A stretch of 64,000 bases of DNA, taken from assembly GCF_964019385.1 (NCBI RefSeq), contig NC_088649.1, forward strand, positions 24,614,302 to 24,678,301. The letters are read 5' to 3'. Below are positions 12,301 through 24,051 of this stretch, piece after piece. Position 1 is the stretch's first letter, and every line of letters starts with the position of its first letter. The stretch comes from Sycon ciliatum. Lineage: Eukaryota > Porifera > Calcarea > Leucosolenida > Sycettidae. Position numbers and translations under genes: made by a program. The notes beneath the pieces were generated by a model, which was given only the letters and a program-made list of their open reading frames with translations, made no database searches and had not been told where the DNA came from.

Positions 12301-15300
12301 GACGAGTAGGGAAGACGAGTAGGGAAGACGAGTAGGGAAGACGAGTAGGGAAGACGAGTAGGGAAGACGAGTAGGGAAGACGAGTAGGGAAGACGAGTAG
12401 GGAAGACGAGTAGGGAAGACGAGTAGGGAAGACGAGTAGGGAAGACGAGTAGGGAAGACGAGTAGGGAAGACGAGTAGGGAAGACGAGTAGGGAAGACGA
12501 GTAGGGAAGACGAGTAGGGAAGACGAGTAGGGAAGACGAGTAGGGAAGACGAGTAGGGAAGACGAGTAGGGAAGACGAGTAGGGAAGACGAGTAGGGAAG
12601 ACGAGTAGGGAAGACGAGTAGGGAAGACGAGTAGGGAAGACGAGTAGGGAAGACGAGTAGGGAAGACGAGTAGGGAAGACGAGTAGGGAAGACGAGTAGG
12701 GAAGACGAGTAGGGAAGACGAGTAGGGAAGACGAGTAGGGAAGACGAGTAGGGAAGACGAGTAGGGAAGACGAGTAGGGAAGACGAGTAGGGAAGACGAG
12801 TAGGGAAGACGAGTAGGGAAGACGAGTAGGGAAGACGAGTAGGGAAGACGAGTAGGGAAGACGAGTAGGGAAGACGAGTAGGGAAGACGAGTAGGGAAGA
12901 CGAGTAGGGAAGACGAGTAGGGAAGACGAGTAGGGAAGACGAGTAGGGAAGACGAGTAGGGAAGACGAGTAGGGAAGACGAGTAGGGAAGACGAGTAGGG
13001 AAGACGAGTAGGGAAGACGAGTAGGGAAGACGAGTAGGGAAGACGAGTAGGGAAGACGAGTAGGGAAGACGAGTAGGGAAGACGAGTAGGGAAGACGAGT
13101 AGGGAAGACGAGTAGGGAAGACGAGTAGGGAAGACGAGTAGGGAAGACGAGTAGGGAAGACGAGTAGGGAAGACGAGTAGGGAAGACGAGTAGGGAAGAC
13201 GAGTAGGGAAGACGAGTAGGGAAGACGAGTAGGGAAGACGAGTAGGGAAGACGAGTAGGGAAGACGAGTAGGGAAGACGAGTAGGGAAGACGAGTAGGGA
13301 AGACGAGTAGGGAAGACGAGTAGGGAAGACGAGTAGGGAAGACGAGTAGGGAAGACGAGTAGGGAAGACGAGTAGGGAAGACGAGTAGGGAAGACGAGTA
13401 GGGAAGACGAGTAGGGAAGACGAGTAGGGAAGACGAGTAGGGAAGACGAGTAGGGAAGACGAGTAGGGAAGACGAGTAGGGAAGACGAGTAGGGAAGACG
13501 AGTAGGGAAGACGAGTAGGGAAGACGAGTAGGGAAGACGAGTAGGGAAGACGAGTAGGGAAGACGAGTAGGGAAGACGAGTAGGGAAGACGAGTAGGGAA
13601 GACGAGTAGGGAAGACGAGTAGGGAAGACGAGTAGGGAAGACGAGTAGGGAAGACGAGTAGGGAAGACGAGTAGGGAAGACGAGTAGGGAAGACGAGTAG
13701 GGAAGACGAGTAGGGAAGACGAGTAGGGAAGACGAGTAGGGAAGACGAGTAGGGAAGACGAGTAGGGAAGACGAGTAGGGAAGACGAGTAGGGAAGACGA
13801 GTAGGGAAGACGAGTAGGGAAGACGAGTAGGGAAGACGAGTAGGGAAGACGAGTAGGGAAGACGAGTAGGGAAGACGAGTAGGGAAGACGAGTAGGGAAG
13901 ACGAGTAGGGAAGACGAGTAGGGAAGACGAGTAGGGAAGACGAGTAGGGAAGACGAGTAGGGAAGACGAGTAGGGAAGACGAGTAGGGAAGACGAGTAGG
14001 GAAGACGAGTAGGGAAGACGAGTAGGGAAGACGAGTAGGGAAGACGAGTAGGGAAGACGAGTAGGGAAGACGAGTAGGGAAGACGAGTAGGGAAGACGAG
14101 TAGGGAAGACGAGTAGGGAAGACGAGTAGGGAAGACGAGTAGGGAAGACGAGTAGGGAAGACGAGTAGGGAAGACGAGTAGGGAAGACGAGTAGGGAAGA
14201 CGAGTAGGGAAGACGAGTAGGGAAGACGAGTAGGGAAGACGAGTAGGGAAGACGAGTAGGGAAGACGAGTAGGGAAGACGAGTAGGGAAGACGAGTAGGG
14301 AAGACGAGTAGGGAAGACGAGTAGGGAAGACGAGTAGGGAAGACGAGTAGGGAAGACGAGTAGGGAAGACGAGTAGGGAAGACGAGTAGGGAAGACGAGT
14401 AGGGAAGACGAGTAGGGAAGACGAGTAGGGAAGACGAGTAGGGAAGACGAGTAGGGAAGACGAGTAGGGAAGACGAGTAGGGAAGACGAGTAGGGAAGAC
14501 GAGTAGGGAAGACGAGTAGGGAAGACGAGTAGGGAAGACGAGTAGGGAAGACGAGTAGGGAAGACGAGTAGGGAAGACGAGTAGGGAAGACGAGTAGGGA
14601 AGACGAGTAGGGAAGACGAGTAGGGAAGACGAGTAGGGAAGACGAGTAGGGAAGACGAGTAGGGAAGACGAGTAGGGAAGACGAGTAGGGAAGACGAGTA
14701 GGGAAGACGAGTAGGGAAGACGAGTAGGGAAGACGAGTAGGGAAGACGAGTAGGGAAGACGAGTAGGGAAGACGAGTAGGGAAGACGAGTAGGGAAGACG
14801 AGTAGGGAAGACGAGTAGGGAAGACGAGTAGGGAAGACGAGTAGGGAAGACGAGTAGGGAAGACGAGTAGGGAAGACGAGTAGGGAAGACGAGTAGGGAA
14901 GACGAGTAGGGAAGACGAGTAGGGAAGACGAGTAGGGAAGACGAGTAGGGAAGACGAGTAGGGAAGACGAGTAGGGAAGACGAGTAGGGAAGACGAGTAG
15001 GGAAGACGAGTAGGGAAGACGAGTAGGGAAGACGAGTAGGGAAGACGAGTAGGGAAGACGAGTAGGGAAGACGAGTAGGGAAGACGAGTAGGGAAGACGA
15101 GTAGGGAAGACGAGTAGGGAAGACGAGTAGGGAAGACGAGTAGGGAAGACGAGTAGGGAAGACGAGTAGGGAAGACGAGTAGGGAAGACGAGTAGGGAAG
15201 ACGAGTAGGGAAGACGAGTAGGGAAGACGAGTAGGGAAGACGAGTAGGGAAGACGAGTAGGGAAGACGAGTAGGGAAGACGAGTAGGGAAGACGAGTAGG

Positions 15301-15488
15301 GAAGACGAGTAGGGAAGACGAGTAGGGAAGACGAGTAGGGAAGACGAGTAGGGAAGACGAGTAGGGAAGACGAGTAGGGAAGACGAGTAGGGAAGACGAG
15401 TAGGGAAGACGAGTAGGGAAGACGAGTAGGGAAGACGAGTAGGGAAGACGAGTAGGGAAGACGAGTAGGGAAGACGAGTAGGGAAGAC
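6391..15488. repeat. Giant perfect 13-bp satellite array, about 700 copies
   Basis: The unit is GTAGGGAAGACGA on the plus strand. The first full unit starts at 6391 and the last, an 11-bp partial, at 15478, which is 699 x 13 bp later, so the array is exactly in register over 9.1 kb. I saw no variant unit. It lies in the A2-B2 intron between unique flanks that are paralogous to 181-268 and 293-340. The plus strand is 11/13 purine with a GGG every 13 bp. The minus strand has no stop codon in any frame because 13 is not a multiple of 3. The same 13-residue peptide phrase (SSLLVFPTRLPYS) recurs in each frame, so the long ORFs here are by-products of the repeat. Confidence 0.97.
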
Positions 15489-16716
15489 AAGCAGCAAGGA
15501 AGGAAACAGGAAAGCACGCAGCAGATTGAACTACTTGTATGAAAATAGACCAGAACTAGAGATGTGCAATTTGTTCACCATAAGCACTAGTAATGTTATT
15601 CAACTTGTCTCCTTACACTTTAGTGACTTAAGCTTCCAGGCTAGATTGCTGTCTGAAGAGGAGGTTTAGCCAGGAGCTTCAGAAAATTTAACTAGAAATT
15701 TCAAACTCATAAAATTAATGAGGTACTACCTCCGACAAGCGACACTTGGCGCGTTTTTTTAAATATTTTTGTGGTGGTACCACAACTTCACAAGGCTGTG
15801 AGGTACGACCTACTTGTAGTTCCATGCAATCGGGTGCAGGGAGCCAAGCAACAAGCTGGTGAGTGGTACATTGCTGAGTCTTAGTCAGAAGCAGGCCAGT
15901 CTCTCGTGTACCAGCGCAACAGTGCGCTCGTCCATTCTGCGAAGGAGAATCGTCGTGCTTTCGCGTTTCAATGCAAACCCATGGAGTTCTCTCTTTCCAC
16001 TTGGTTACTCAGCCAGCAGCGAGTCCATACGTCCATGCCAAACAATCCTAGCGTCTTTCAATAGCCTCCAAAGCGATGCGTCTTTCGGGGCTAAGGAAAT
16101 CGCCAGGAATTGCTGCCTGAAATTTCGGACAGTTGGCGAGAATACAAGGCAAAAAGGTTGGAGTCCAGGTGCGTGCGGAGGTCTTGCACAGTTCTTATCA
16201 CGTCAACCTGGATAGTGACGGCAGAAATGACACCGTGGCTCAAGCAAAACATACAGGGGCGACATCGAGATTTCCAGAGCGATCACAACAGAGGAACTTG
16301 CTGCGACTGAATCCGCACTTTCGTCTCAAACAGGGACAATTCCTCTCAGAAGAAACGGGAGGTAAGTAATCCAATGTCACTTCAGCTCGTCCACCTAATT
16401 GCGATAATTTATTATTGTTTTCTCCTCGCCGAATATTTAAGTACTTCAGGTCGAGATATCGCCAGACTCAGATTGATATGTTAGTGTCGGACAAAAAAAA
16501 CATATTTTGTAAACCTTTGGTCCTCTCATTTTAATTCCAACACGTTTTGTGGATTTGATGCAGTATCATTGTGCACAACGGGCACGCTTACTAAGACTTA
16601 GTGATGATTTACAAGAACCTTATACAATTCTTGATCCACAATGTCACATGCTCAAACGTGCACTAACATACACACACATGCACACACACAAAAACATACA
16701 CAGACTAATATATTAC
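15489..16716. other. Insertion in the A2-B2 intron, right of the array
   Basis: The first about 45 bp (to 15533) match the A1-B1 intron. The next 1.1 kb has no counterpart there and so is inserted DNA. It is open in plus frames around 15859-16369, but I recognise no domain and the frames overlap each other. 16560-16680 matches the intron downstream of the other A exons. Confidence 0.55.
16668..16706. repeat. (CA)n next to exon A2
   Basis: A short (CA)n-like tract that begins 11 bp from the A2 donor. It is absent beside A1, where that intron has the 13-mer instead. Confidence 0.8.
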
Positions 16717-16902
16717 CTTCACAGCTTGGGGGTGATGCAAACACTGGAGGATTCATACATCTCCCCTCGTAGTTGATATTGGTCAAATGGTATCCATCAT
16801 CACAAGTTACGTTATACAGACTAAACAAACCATCTTGGTTATCGTCATGTAGTTTCAAACCCGTGACATTTCCATTTGGTATTGTTGGTGGATTGCAAAC
16901 AG
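16717..16902 (-). CDS. Sushi (CCP) exon A2
   Basis: A 186-nt A-type exon, acceptor GTAG, donor GTAATA, with MNPPVFASPPSC near its end. It is nearly identical to A1, and the 190 bp upstream (16913-17105) match 553-760. Its downstream intron is the 10.5-kb one that contains the giant 13-bp array. Confidence 0.8.
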
Positions 16903-18254
16903 CTACAGTAAACAGAAGAGTGGGATGAAATCAGCAGAGAATTATGGGTGCGTGGAGAAATTGTGACTCAATATACTTTTTAGTCTGATGACTGAACTGA
17001 TGGATCATTCCCAAGCTTTTATGACCTGTATTTGATGCCTGTGAATTGGTTGACTCAATCCTAAGGGGAGATACCCCAGAACTAATTACTGATGACCAAC
17101 ATCTACTTTAGGATATTGATCGAGATTGGGTCCTTTTGGGAAATGAAGGCCGGGTAGAATTCCGAGGTTCCTTCACTTGGCCTACATTTCACATAGAGAC
17201 AGGTGACATCTGCAAGTTTGGCATCTCCAACCCGAATCGGATCCTGCATGTGTTCCGATTGTGAGTTATTTCTTCCAAATTTTCTTTTTGATGTGCAGAG
17301 CAAATTTCTAAGTGCCTCTGAATTGGATTGCAGCTTGTGCTCGTCTCGATGGCGTTTGCCTTCTCCTCAAATTAGCACTAATATCCCTGAACCTTCCAAG
17401 TTGTAAGGACGTTGGTTGGGGCAATCTAGCAGTACTCAAGTTGGCTTTCATGCCGTGGAATATCTGAGTACTCCTTATCAGAAAATGTTGTGCTAGATTG
17501 TGCACGTCTGACTGTTCAAAATCCGGTTCAGTTGGTAGACTCGATCGCATAATTTGTGCCTACATTTTCCATCGTTATTAGAAATTTTTCCTTGGCTCAC
17601 CATCTGAGTTCTTAAACATAATAATTATAATAATCATGATACAACCTACTGAAAATAAGGGTGACAGTTCATACTTAGTGCTTCAACACAGCACTGCAAG
17701 TAGTCATGCGAGAGGTCCCAAGGGTATTTGCTTACAACCAAACTGGGTTGGGTGGAGGTTGAAGTGAAAGCGGCTGCTTACCCGTTAGGTCGAAAATGAT
17801 CCACCTGTAAAATCTAAACCACTTAATTTGAAACTTTTTGAAATAGAAAACACTGGCATAATCCTAAGGGGGCATTCGTTTTTGATCTATATGTTGGGGT
17901 AGAAACTACTCCTTTCGGTAGAAGTTTATACAAAAGAGAAAGGACGAAGGAACTACAAGTTGTGCTATGCTGTCCACTAACGCCACCAGCTACTAAACAA
18001 TCAGCTTATGCGATAACATTGCACGACACTGACCGAAGGTACTGACGTTCTACAACTAACTGGCTAACAGCTCTAGCACATCTTAGATGCACACTTCAAC
18101 AGCTAGTTCCTAGTTTTAGCTCCTTTGTCCTTTCTCTTTTGTAGAAATTAAATCTTGGCTCTCCATCCGAGTCCATTCGGTAGAAGTGCTCGGGTTTTTT
18201 CTACTCAAAAGCGTGGATTCCACTTTCCTCTACTAGCCCTAACAGGAAAAGGTT

Positions 18255-18986
18255 TAGGGCTGAAACGATCATTCAATAACTCCTAACGATCAACCAATAT
18301 TATAAACGATCGATATATTGGTTTTATCGATTCTTGTCAGCTCTATCGAACACCAGTTTATGAAGAAATTCTATGATACCTTTGCTACGAAGTAGTGGTT
18401 GCGACTTCGGCGATGATTTGTAAGAAAAGGGTTTGCTCCCCACACCGGAGCTCGCGCTATTCCGCTAGTCGTGAGTCAGTCAAGTGTCAAGTAAAGTGGG
18501 CGGAATAGAGCGAGCTCCGGTGTGGGGAGCAAACCCTTTTCATACCTTTGCTACGTTAGAAATTTGTGGCACCGCACTGTTGACATCCGTGGATATCTGG
18601 CCGGTTTTATCAACATGAACTACTCAAGTAGAGAGCTTCATGCTGTTTCTGGAGCAAATAATCTTGTCATCACCCTCTGGCAACTGCTCCGACTTCTCCC
18701 ATGAATGAACCGAAAAGGCAACGTCTTCTCTCCCGATCTCTTTCAAAGACACAAATCAATTTTACTGCACTTGAAGAACATGATTGTACTCGTATTCACT
18801 ATTAGATGGAGTACAAGGGCTAGAATATTGTAACTAACTTGTTCCCGTTGTCAGTCATCCTGTTTCGAACTCAACACTAATATGCATGCATAAAAAATTG
18901 TTAGCACTCGTTTTGAACACTAAAGATTATCGATTGTACTCTTAACGGTCGATATGCGAGTTATCGGTACAATTGTTTCAGCCCTA
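18255..18986. mobile_element. hAT-type MITE, nested, carrying an inner foldback
   Basis: The ends are TAGGGCTGAAACGAT and its complement. The flanks AAAAGGTT / AAAATGTT are an 8-bp duplication with one mismatch. The site is empty at 24430 (GGAAAAAGTTGG). It is interrupted by a palindromic MITE at 18424-18541. Confidence 0.85.
18424..18541. mobile_element. Small foldback MITE
   Basis: The arms GAAAAGGGTTTGCTCCCCAC... and their complement are about 45 bp each, with about 30 bp between. They contain CCGGAGCTCG. It is absent from the related copy at 25075-25609. Confidence 0.8.
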
Positions 18987-19227
18987 AAAATGTTGGTAGA
19001 AGCCGGTAGAAGTTGGTAGAGGAACGGGACTTCCAGCAAAATCAAGGAGTTGTGCACAACTCCATACAGAAGAGACACATTTCACGTACACATCGCATAA
19101 CCTAGTAAATCCGATAGAACAGCGTCCGTGCACTTACCTCTACCATCTACCTCTTTCGGTAGCGTGACTCTACTTTACTCTACCAGGTAGCTAAAAACAA
19201 ACGCAGCCCAAATGGATGCCAACTTAC

Positions 19228-19404
19228 CTATACAGCTCGGGGGTGATGTAAAGCTAGAAGGATCACGACACACAGTATCATAGTGTTGGTTGCTTATTTC
19301 GTATCCATGGTTACAGGTAACTGTATATTCAATGACATCACCATTGTTGTTAGTTCTTGTGGAGTTCACATTTGAATTTGATATATTCGGCAACGGACAA
19401 TGTG
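19228..19404 (-). CDS. Sushi (CCP) exon B3
   Basis: A 177-nt B-type exon, acceptor CCAG, donor GTAAG, with all cysteines; the starting residues are HCPLPNISNSN. The largest copy of the neighbouring TIR element (17868-19209, with nested insertions) ends 18 bp from its donor. Confidence 0.8.
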
Positions 19405-20316
19405 CTGGAGTACAACAGATAACAAGTATGCATAGAAATATTCTGTAACACGCTTCATTTTATTTAGGAAATACTAACACAAGTTACTTATCGGCTTTAA
19501 TTGATCACATTGAATGAGTACAGGACTGGGACCACTAACATACTTATAGCCAGGAAAGGAATGGAAAGCAGAATTAACTAAAAAAAATAGACGGTGAGTG
19601 ATTGCTGTGTACACAATGAAATTGTCAGGGTGTTAGTGATGAGGTCGACAGGCAGTGAAACCAGCAGGAAATATACACATGCTGACGACTGTTATCTATT
19701 AGAACTGTGCATAGGCAAAGGTGGTGTTGGGCCACGTTTGTTCATGTCCGTATGTGCTCAAGTCAGCAATGCAACTGGACTAGTGTACGAGTAAGTCAGG
19801 GCTTCATGGTTACCTGCCGATTCTCTCCTTACTGCCATATTGCTCAGATCATAATAGTAATTACCGTAACCTTGATCAGCCGCCGCAGGCTGTATTCAAA
19901 ACTAGCAAAACGGGTGCGGCCCTGAAAAATAGTTGTACGTCACAATGTACGTGCTGTATGCGTAGAGTTCACGTACGATGTGCACTGTTGAACCTGTGTT
20001 GTCCAGCTACACTGTACTGTAACCATGTATATGTCTGAAGAGTTTTCTCTAAACCTAAAGGGAATAAAACATCTCACTATATTTCTTGTTGATGCTGCAG
20101 CTTTCGATCTTCTCATGTTTATAAATTGTTTATATTCTCCACGAAAACTATTGACCATGGAGCGTTAACATGGAGGCTTTGTTACTTCTAAGTTCTTACC
20201 AAGATGTCCTTGCTCTGATCTGCTTCACAACCTCAAAAACGCCTCACAATTACTTGCCTCTCCTATTAAATTCTGGGATTCTACTCAATTATCATTCTCA
20301 ACAACGCTCACGCATA

Positions 20317-20726
20317 CTAAGGCTATGATGGTTTGGTCGGATCCAGATCCAGATCCAAATCTTAGATCCGTCGGATCCTTCAGACTCAACCGAACACTTT
20401 TGTTTCGGAACTTGTCTGTTGCCATGTTGACGAAGTAAAAAAATGGCGCTGACAGGTCACCAAAAAGCCAAAACTCGTACTGATCGCGCGTGTCGTAAGA
20501 AAAGTCAACAAAAGTCCACTAGACGTACGACAATGGGTACAAAAATGATTTTTACCCGCCATGTACGCACAAAGGTCACATTTGGATCCAATGGATCCAG
20601 TCAACCATGGGGCAGGGTTGCTCGGATCCAAATCCGGAGTATCTGGATCCGGATTTGACCAATCGATCATTGCAGACCCAGTGGATCCGATGTATCTGGA
20701 TCTGGATCCGACCAAACGATCACGTC
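20317..20726. mobile_element. GGATCC-rich foldback, module A3
   Basis: The terminal inverted repeats contain GTTTGGTCGGATCCAGATCC, and TGGATCC repeats fill both ends. The middle is a GC-rich section (AAAATGGCGCTGACAGGT...). The paralogous intron at 49311-49318 is empty. Confidence 0.8.
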
Positions 20727-20792
20727 GTAAGTGATGAGTTACTGACAAGAACCTTATACAATTTTGATCAACAAACTCACATGGTCACATAC

Positions 20793-20868
20793 TCAGACGT
20801 GCACACTTACACATGTACGCACATACACTTGTACACACATACACACACACACACATACATACACACAC
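20793..20868. repeat. (CA)n next to exon A3
   Basis: Interrupted (CA)n with TGTACGCACATACA motifs, ending about 17 bp before the A3 donor. Confidence 0.85.
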
Positions 20869-20884
20869 GAAGTGAAAATATTAC

Positions 20885-21070
20885 CTTCACAGTTTGGGGG
20901 TGATGCAAACAGTGGAGGAGTCAGGCATCTTCCCTCGTAGTTGCTATTGGTCAAATGGTATCCGTAATCACAAGTTAAGTTATACAGACTAATCAAACCA
21001 TCTTGGTTATCGTCATGTAGTTTCAAACCCGTGACATTTCCATTTGGTATTGTTGGTAGATTACAAACAG
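20885..21070 (-). CDS. Sushi (CCP) exon A3
   Basis: A 186-nt A-type exon with intact borders. It has LISLYNLTCDYGYHL instead of LFSLYNVTCDHGYHL. Three perfect 106-bp tandem copies of intron sequence (21151-21468) lie upstream of its acceptor. Confidence 0.8.
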
Positions 21071-21150
21071 CTAAATAAAAGCCAGAACAGTGTAATGAAA
21101 TGAGTAGAGGGATATGCTGGACTGTACGGGGGTTGTGATTTACTTTTTTT

Positions 21151-21468
21151 TCTACTTCAAAGTAAATCTCATGACGGATCTTATGGATGATTTCCAAAGT
21201 TTTGGGAACCACATCTGATCGTGATGGTAGATCCATTCCATCCAAAGTAAACATATTCTACTTCAAAGTAAATCTCATGACGGATCTTATGGATGATTTC
21301 CAAAGTTTTGGGAACCACATCTGATCGTGATGGTAGATCCATTCCATCCAAAGTAAACATATTCTACTTCAAAGTAAATCTCATGACGGATCTTATGGAT
21401 GATTTCCAAAGTTTTGGGAACCACATCTGATCGTGATGGTAGATCCATTCCATCCAAAGTAAACATTA
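21151..21468. repeat. 106-bp tandem triplication
   Basis: Starts at 21151, 21257 and 21363 are identical (TCTACTTCAAAGTAAATCTC...). I saw no mismatch between copies. The paralogous introns beside A4 (27916) and A5 (33200) hold a single copy, so the triplication arose after the cassettes were duplicated. Confidence 0.9.
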
Positions 21469-22133
21469 CAGACATTAATTATTATTAAATTTTATATTTA
21501 TACAAGTTTCTATTTCCTGAGGTTGCAGATGGTGCTTACTGCTTACTGCTTACTGATTCAAAATTACCTGAACAAAGCCTATCGTAGAATGCCCACGACG
21601 ACAAACATGTCCAACCTTCCAACCAGCATAGCAAAGAGAAGCCAGATATCTTCAATTGGCAACTAACCAAACTAACATGGAGTACGTTGGTTGAAGAAAC
21701 AGCGACACTCCTCTCATATGGTCGCATGTCTGCCGGAATTGTAGTCAGGGCAGGTAGAGGTCTCAGCGCAATGCAGCGTAATTAAGAAGTATTCAAGCAA
21801 TTAGCCTAGTTGTGGCTCTCCTTATCCAACATAGCAGTCATGTGTATAATCAGCCGGACCTCTCACATGTAGCAAAAGTATGGAATGTTTTGTTCATTTT
21901 TACACCATTTCTAAGTGACGGTTGTCCAGGAGACAGAACCCAGTCCAATCTCAACCAAATTGATCAATCACGGCAAGGACCAGGAATTCTAAAACTAATT
22001 GCAATAGTGGTTCCCCATTTTTCCGCTATGCACAACATAAACCGGACACTGCTGAGACAGTGTCGGACACCCCTAAGGCATCTAACGAGAAATCACTAAC
22101 AGTTCGCTCAGGAGCAATGATAAAAAACCTTAC

Positions 22134-22313
22134 CTACACATCTTGGGGGAAACGGAAAAGAGGGAGGACGTGAGCACACGTTACCATAGCTGCTATTCGT
22201 CAATTTGTAACCATTACCACATTGTATTGTATAGGTGATGAAACTTGTAGAAGTAGAAGTCAGGCCTGTGCCATTAGTAGAGCCATGAAGTATGTTGGGT
22301 AGCATACAAACAG
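22134..22313 (-). CDS. Sushi (CCP) exon C1
   Basis: A 180-nt C-type exon with intact borders and four cysteines. A TTAA-flanked foldback (22412-23046) lies in its upstream intron and has replaced the 5' part of the pogo-type gene found there in the paralogous introns. Confidence 0.8.
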
Positions 22314-22411
22314 CTGTAAAAACCAGACAAGCGATGCAATAGTCCGTATTGTAATAGAATGCACATATACGGATATGGAAGAGTGGGCTTGTAGTTTCTT
22401 GATACTTTTAA

Positions 22412-23046
22412 CCCTTTGAGGACAAAGGACGAACACATCCGTTTTTTAAGGTATAGCTGGGTTCCTAAAGACGAGTACATCCGATTTTGAGAAAATGCGA
22501 TATCGGTATATTTTTAGGTGCTTGAAGTCGCTCATATGTTGCTCAGACCAGCATGATCTGATTCTTCGTCAAGGTGAGAAATGTCGCAGTCGATTCGAGT
22601 CGGTCCCGTGGAGAACCGGCCACATTTGAGTTTACTCAGAGAATGCGCCGATCGAGAAATTATTTGGAATTTGAAACTAACTTGTTGAGAGTGCCAGCTG
22701 CTCATAAAGATAATGCCGAGGGCCTCAGACAAGGAGATAGTTGACAGGTTATGTGCCATCGTCACTCTCAACAAAGTAACAAGTTAGTTTCAAATTCCAA
22801 ATAATTTCTCGATCGGCGCATTCACTGAGTATACTCAAATGTGGCCGGTTCTCCACGGGACCGACGCGGATCCACTGCGACATGTCGCATCTTGACAAAG
22901 AATCAGATCATACTCGTCTGAGCAACATATGAGCGACTTCAAGCACCTAAAAATATATCGATATCGAAATTTTCTCAAAAACGGATATACTCGTCTTTAG
23001 GAATCCAGCAATGCCTTAAAAATTGGATATATTCGTCCTCAAAGGG
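22412..23046. mobile_element. piggyBac-like foldback, TTAA flanked
   Basis: The flanks are TTAA (22408-22411 and 23047-23050) and the ends are CCCTTTGAGG...CCTCAAAGGG. The arms, about 22412-22690 and 22766-23046, are imperfect inverted copies of about 280 bp with about 75 bp between. There is no ORF of interest. TTAA duplication and CCC ends are the piggyBac hallmark. Confidence 0.8.
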
Positions 23047-23049
23047 TTA

Positions 23050-23720
23050 AGTTCCCTGACATGGAGAAATACCTGGTTGAGTGTATCACTTCCCAGCGTG
23101 AAGAGGGAATTGGTGTTCATGGGAAAGCAATAACGTCGAAGGCCAAAGAGCTGCTGAGAGACCTGTTCGATGGTTAAACCGTAGTTTTCAATGCGTCTAA
23201 AGATTGGCTCTCGCGATTCCTGCAGCGGAATTATTTGTGCCCAAAACGAGTGACTACTGCTGGCCATCAAATTCCAGACAATGCACAGAACATTGCCAAA
23301 AAATTTCTGGAAAAAGTGCGCGAGACGATCCTGAAGGGTGATTTGAAGCCAGTTGGTGTTGGAAACATGGACGAGTCTAAATTTTAGTTTGACTTGCCTA
23401 GCAATGAAACCTACAATATGCAGGGTGTCAAAACAGTTCGCATGCGTAATACCGGCTTTGAGAAGCTTCGGTTTTCTGTGGTAATCACCGCTTTGGCCAA
23501 TGGTACCAAATGGATCCCGATGCTGACCTTTCGGAATCTGAAGAATGTACCGAAAGGAGATTTCCCGAAAGAGTGTGATGGGCAGTCTCGAAAGGTGGCT
23601 GCATGACTAGTGACCTAATAAAGCAATGCATGGACAAGGTTTGGCAGAGGCGACCTGGAAGTATTTTCCGCAAGCCAGCTCGCCTCGTGTATGACCAGCA
23701 CAGTAGCTACACCTAAACAA
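23050..23720 (+). pseudogene. pogo/Tigger-type transposase, C-terminal two thirds
   Basis: Residues typical of pogo-superfamily transposases are readable: the end of the DNA-binding part (KAITSKAKELLRDLFDG), then MDESKF, the DDE-domain phrases NTGFEKLRFSVV and RNLKNVPKGDFPKEC, and VYDQHSS. Lesions include TAA after the DLFDG segment, TAG in place of the Trp after DESKF, and a frameshift near 23580. The 5' third is missing because a TTAA-flanked foldback (22412-23046) occupies its place. The sequence after VYDQHSS is lost. This is a dead gene shared by the paralogous B-C introns. Confidence 0.8.
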
Positions 23721-24051
23721 ATATCCTTCATGTCTCTTCCTTCAGTCTGGTGGATCTCTCTTCATTTCTTTCCTGTGATAACAATTTTATGGGTTTTTTG
23801 GGTTTTTAACACACTACCCTGGTGTGTTTGAGATACTTTTGATACCACCATGAGTCGGTCCACACCTGTAATATTTTTGTTTCCTGACCCCCAATGCCAA
23901 GTAGAAGCCGAAAATGGGAAAAAGTCATGGTTTCATTAATAAACAAACCGAAAGCGGCTGCTGGCCCGTTGGGTCCAAAATAATCCACGCGTAAAATATA
24001 AAAAACTTGATATGAAACATTTTGAAATGGACAACACCGGCATAATCCTAA

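Larger units (their letters stand above)
17868..19209. mobile_element. TIR element beside exon B3, with nested insertions
   Basis: The ends GGGGGCATTCGTTTTTGATC and GGGCTGCGTTCGTTTTTAGC (complement of right end) are inverted repeats, and short GGTAGA/TCTACC motifs recur inside. Two insertions are nested: a palindromic AAAGAGAAAGGAC element (about 17931-18145) and the hAT MITE 18255-18986. Confidence 0.75.

Noticed and set aside
6391-15488. CRISPR array or telomere repeat
   Set aside because: There are no spacers between units, the genome is eukaryotic, and the unit GTAGGGAAGACGA is not TTAGGG-type beyond a shared TAGGG.
6302-15517. ORFs of more than 3000 codons on the minus strand
   Set aside because: They are by-products of a stop-free 13-bp repeat, give the same peptide in all frames, and lie in an intron between two sushi exons.
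16549-16776. Plus-strand ORF across exon A2
   Set aside because: It is antisense to a well-supported exon and runs through the (CA)n tract.
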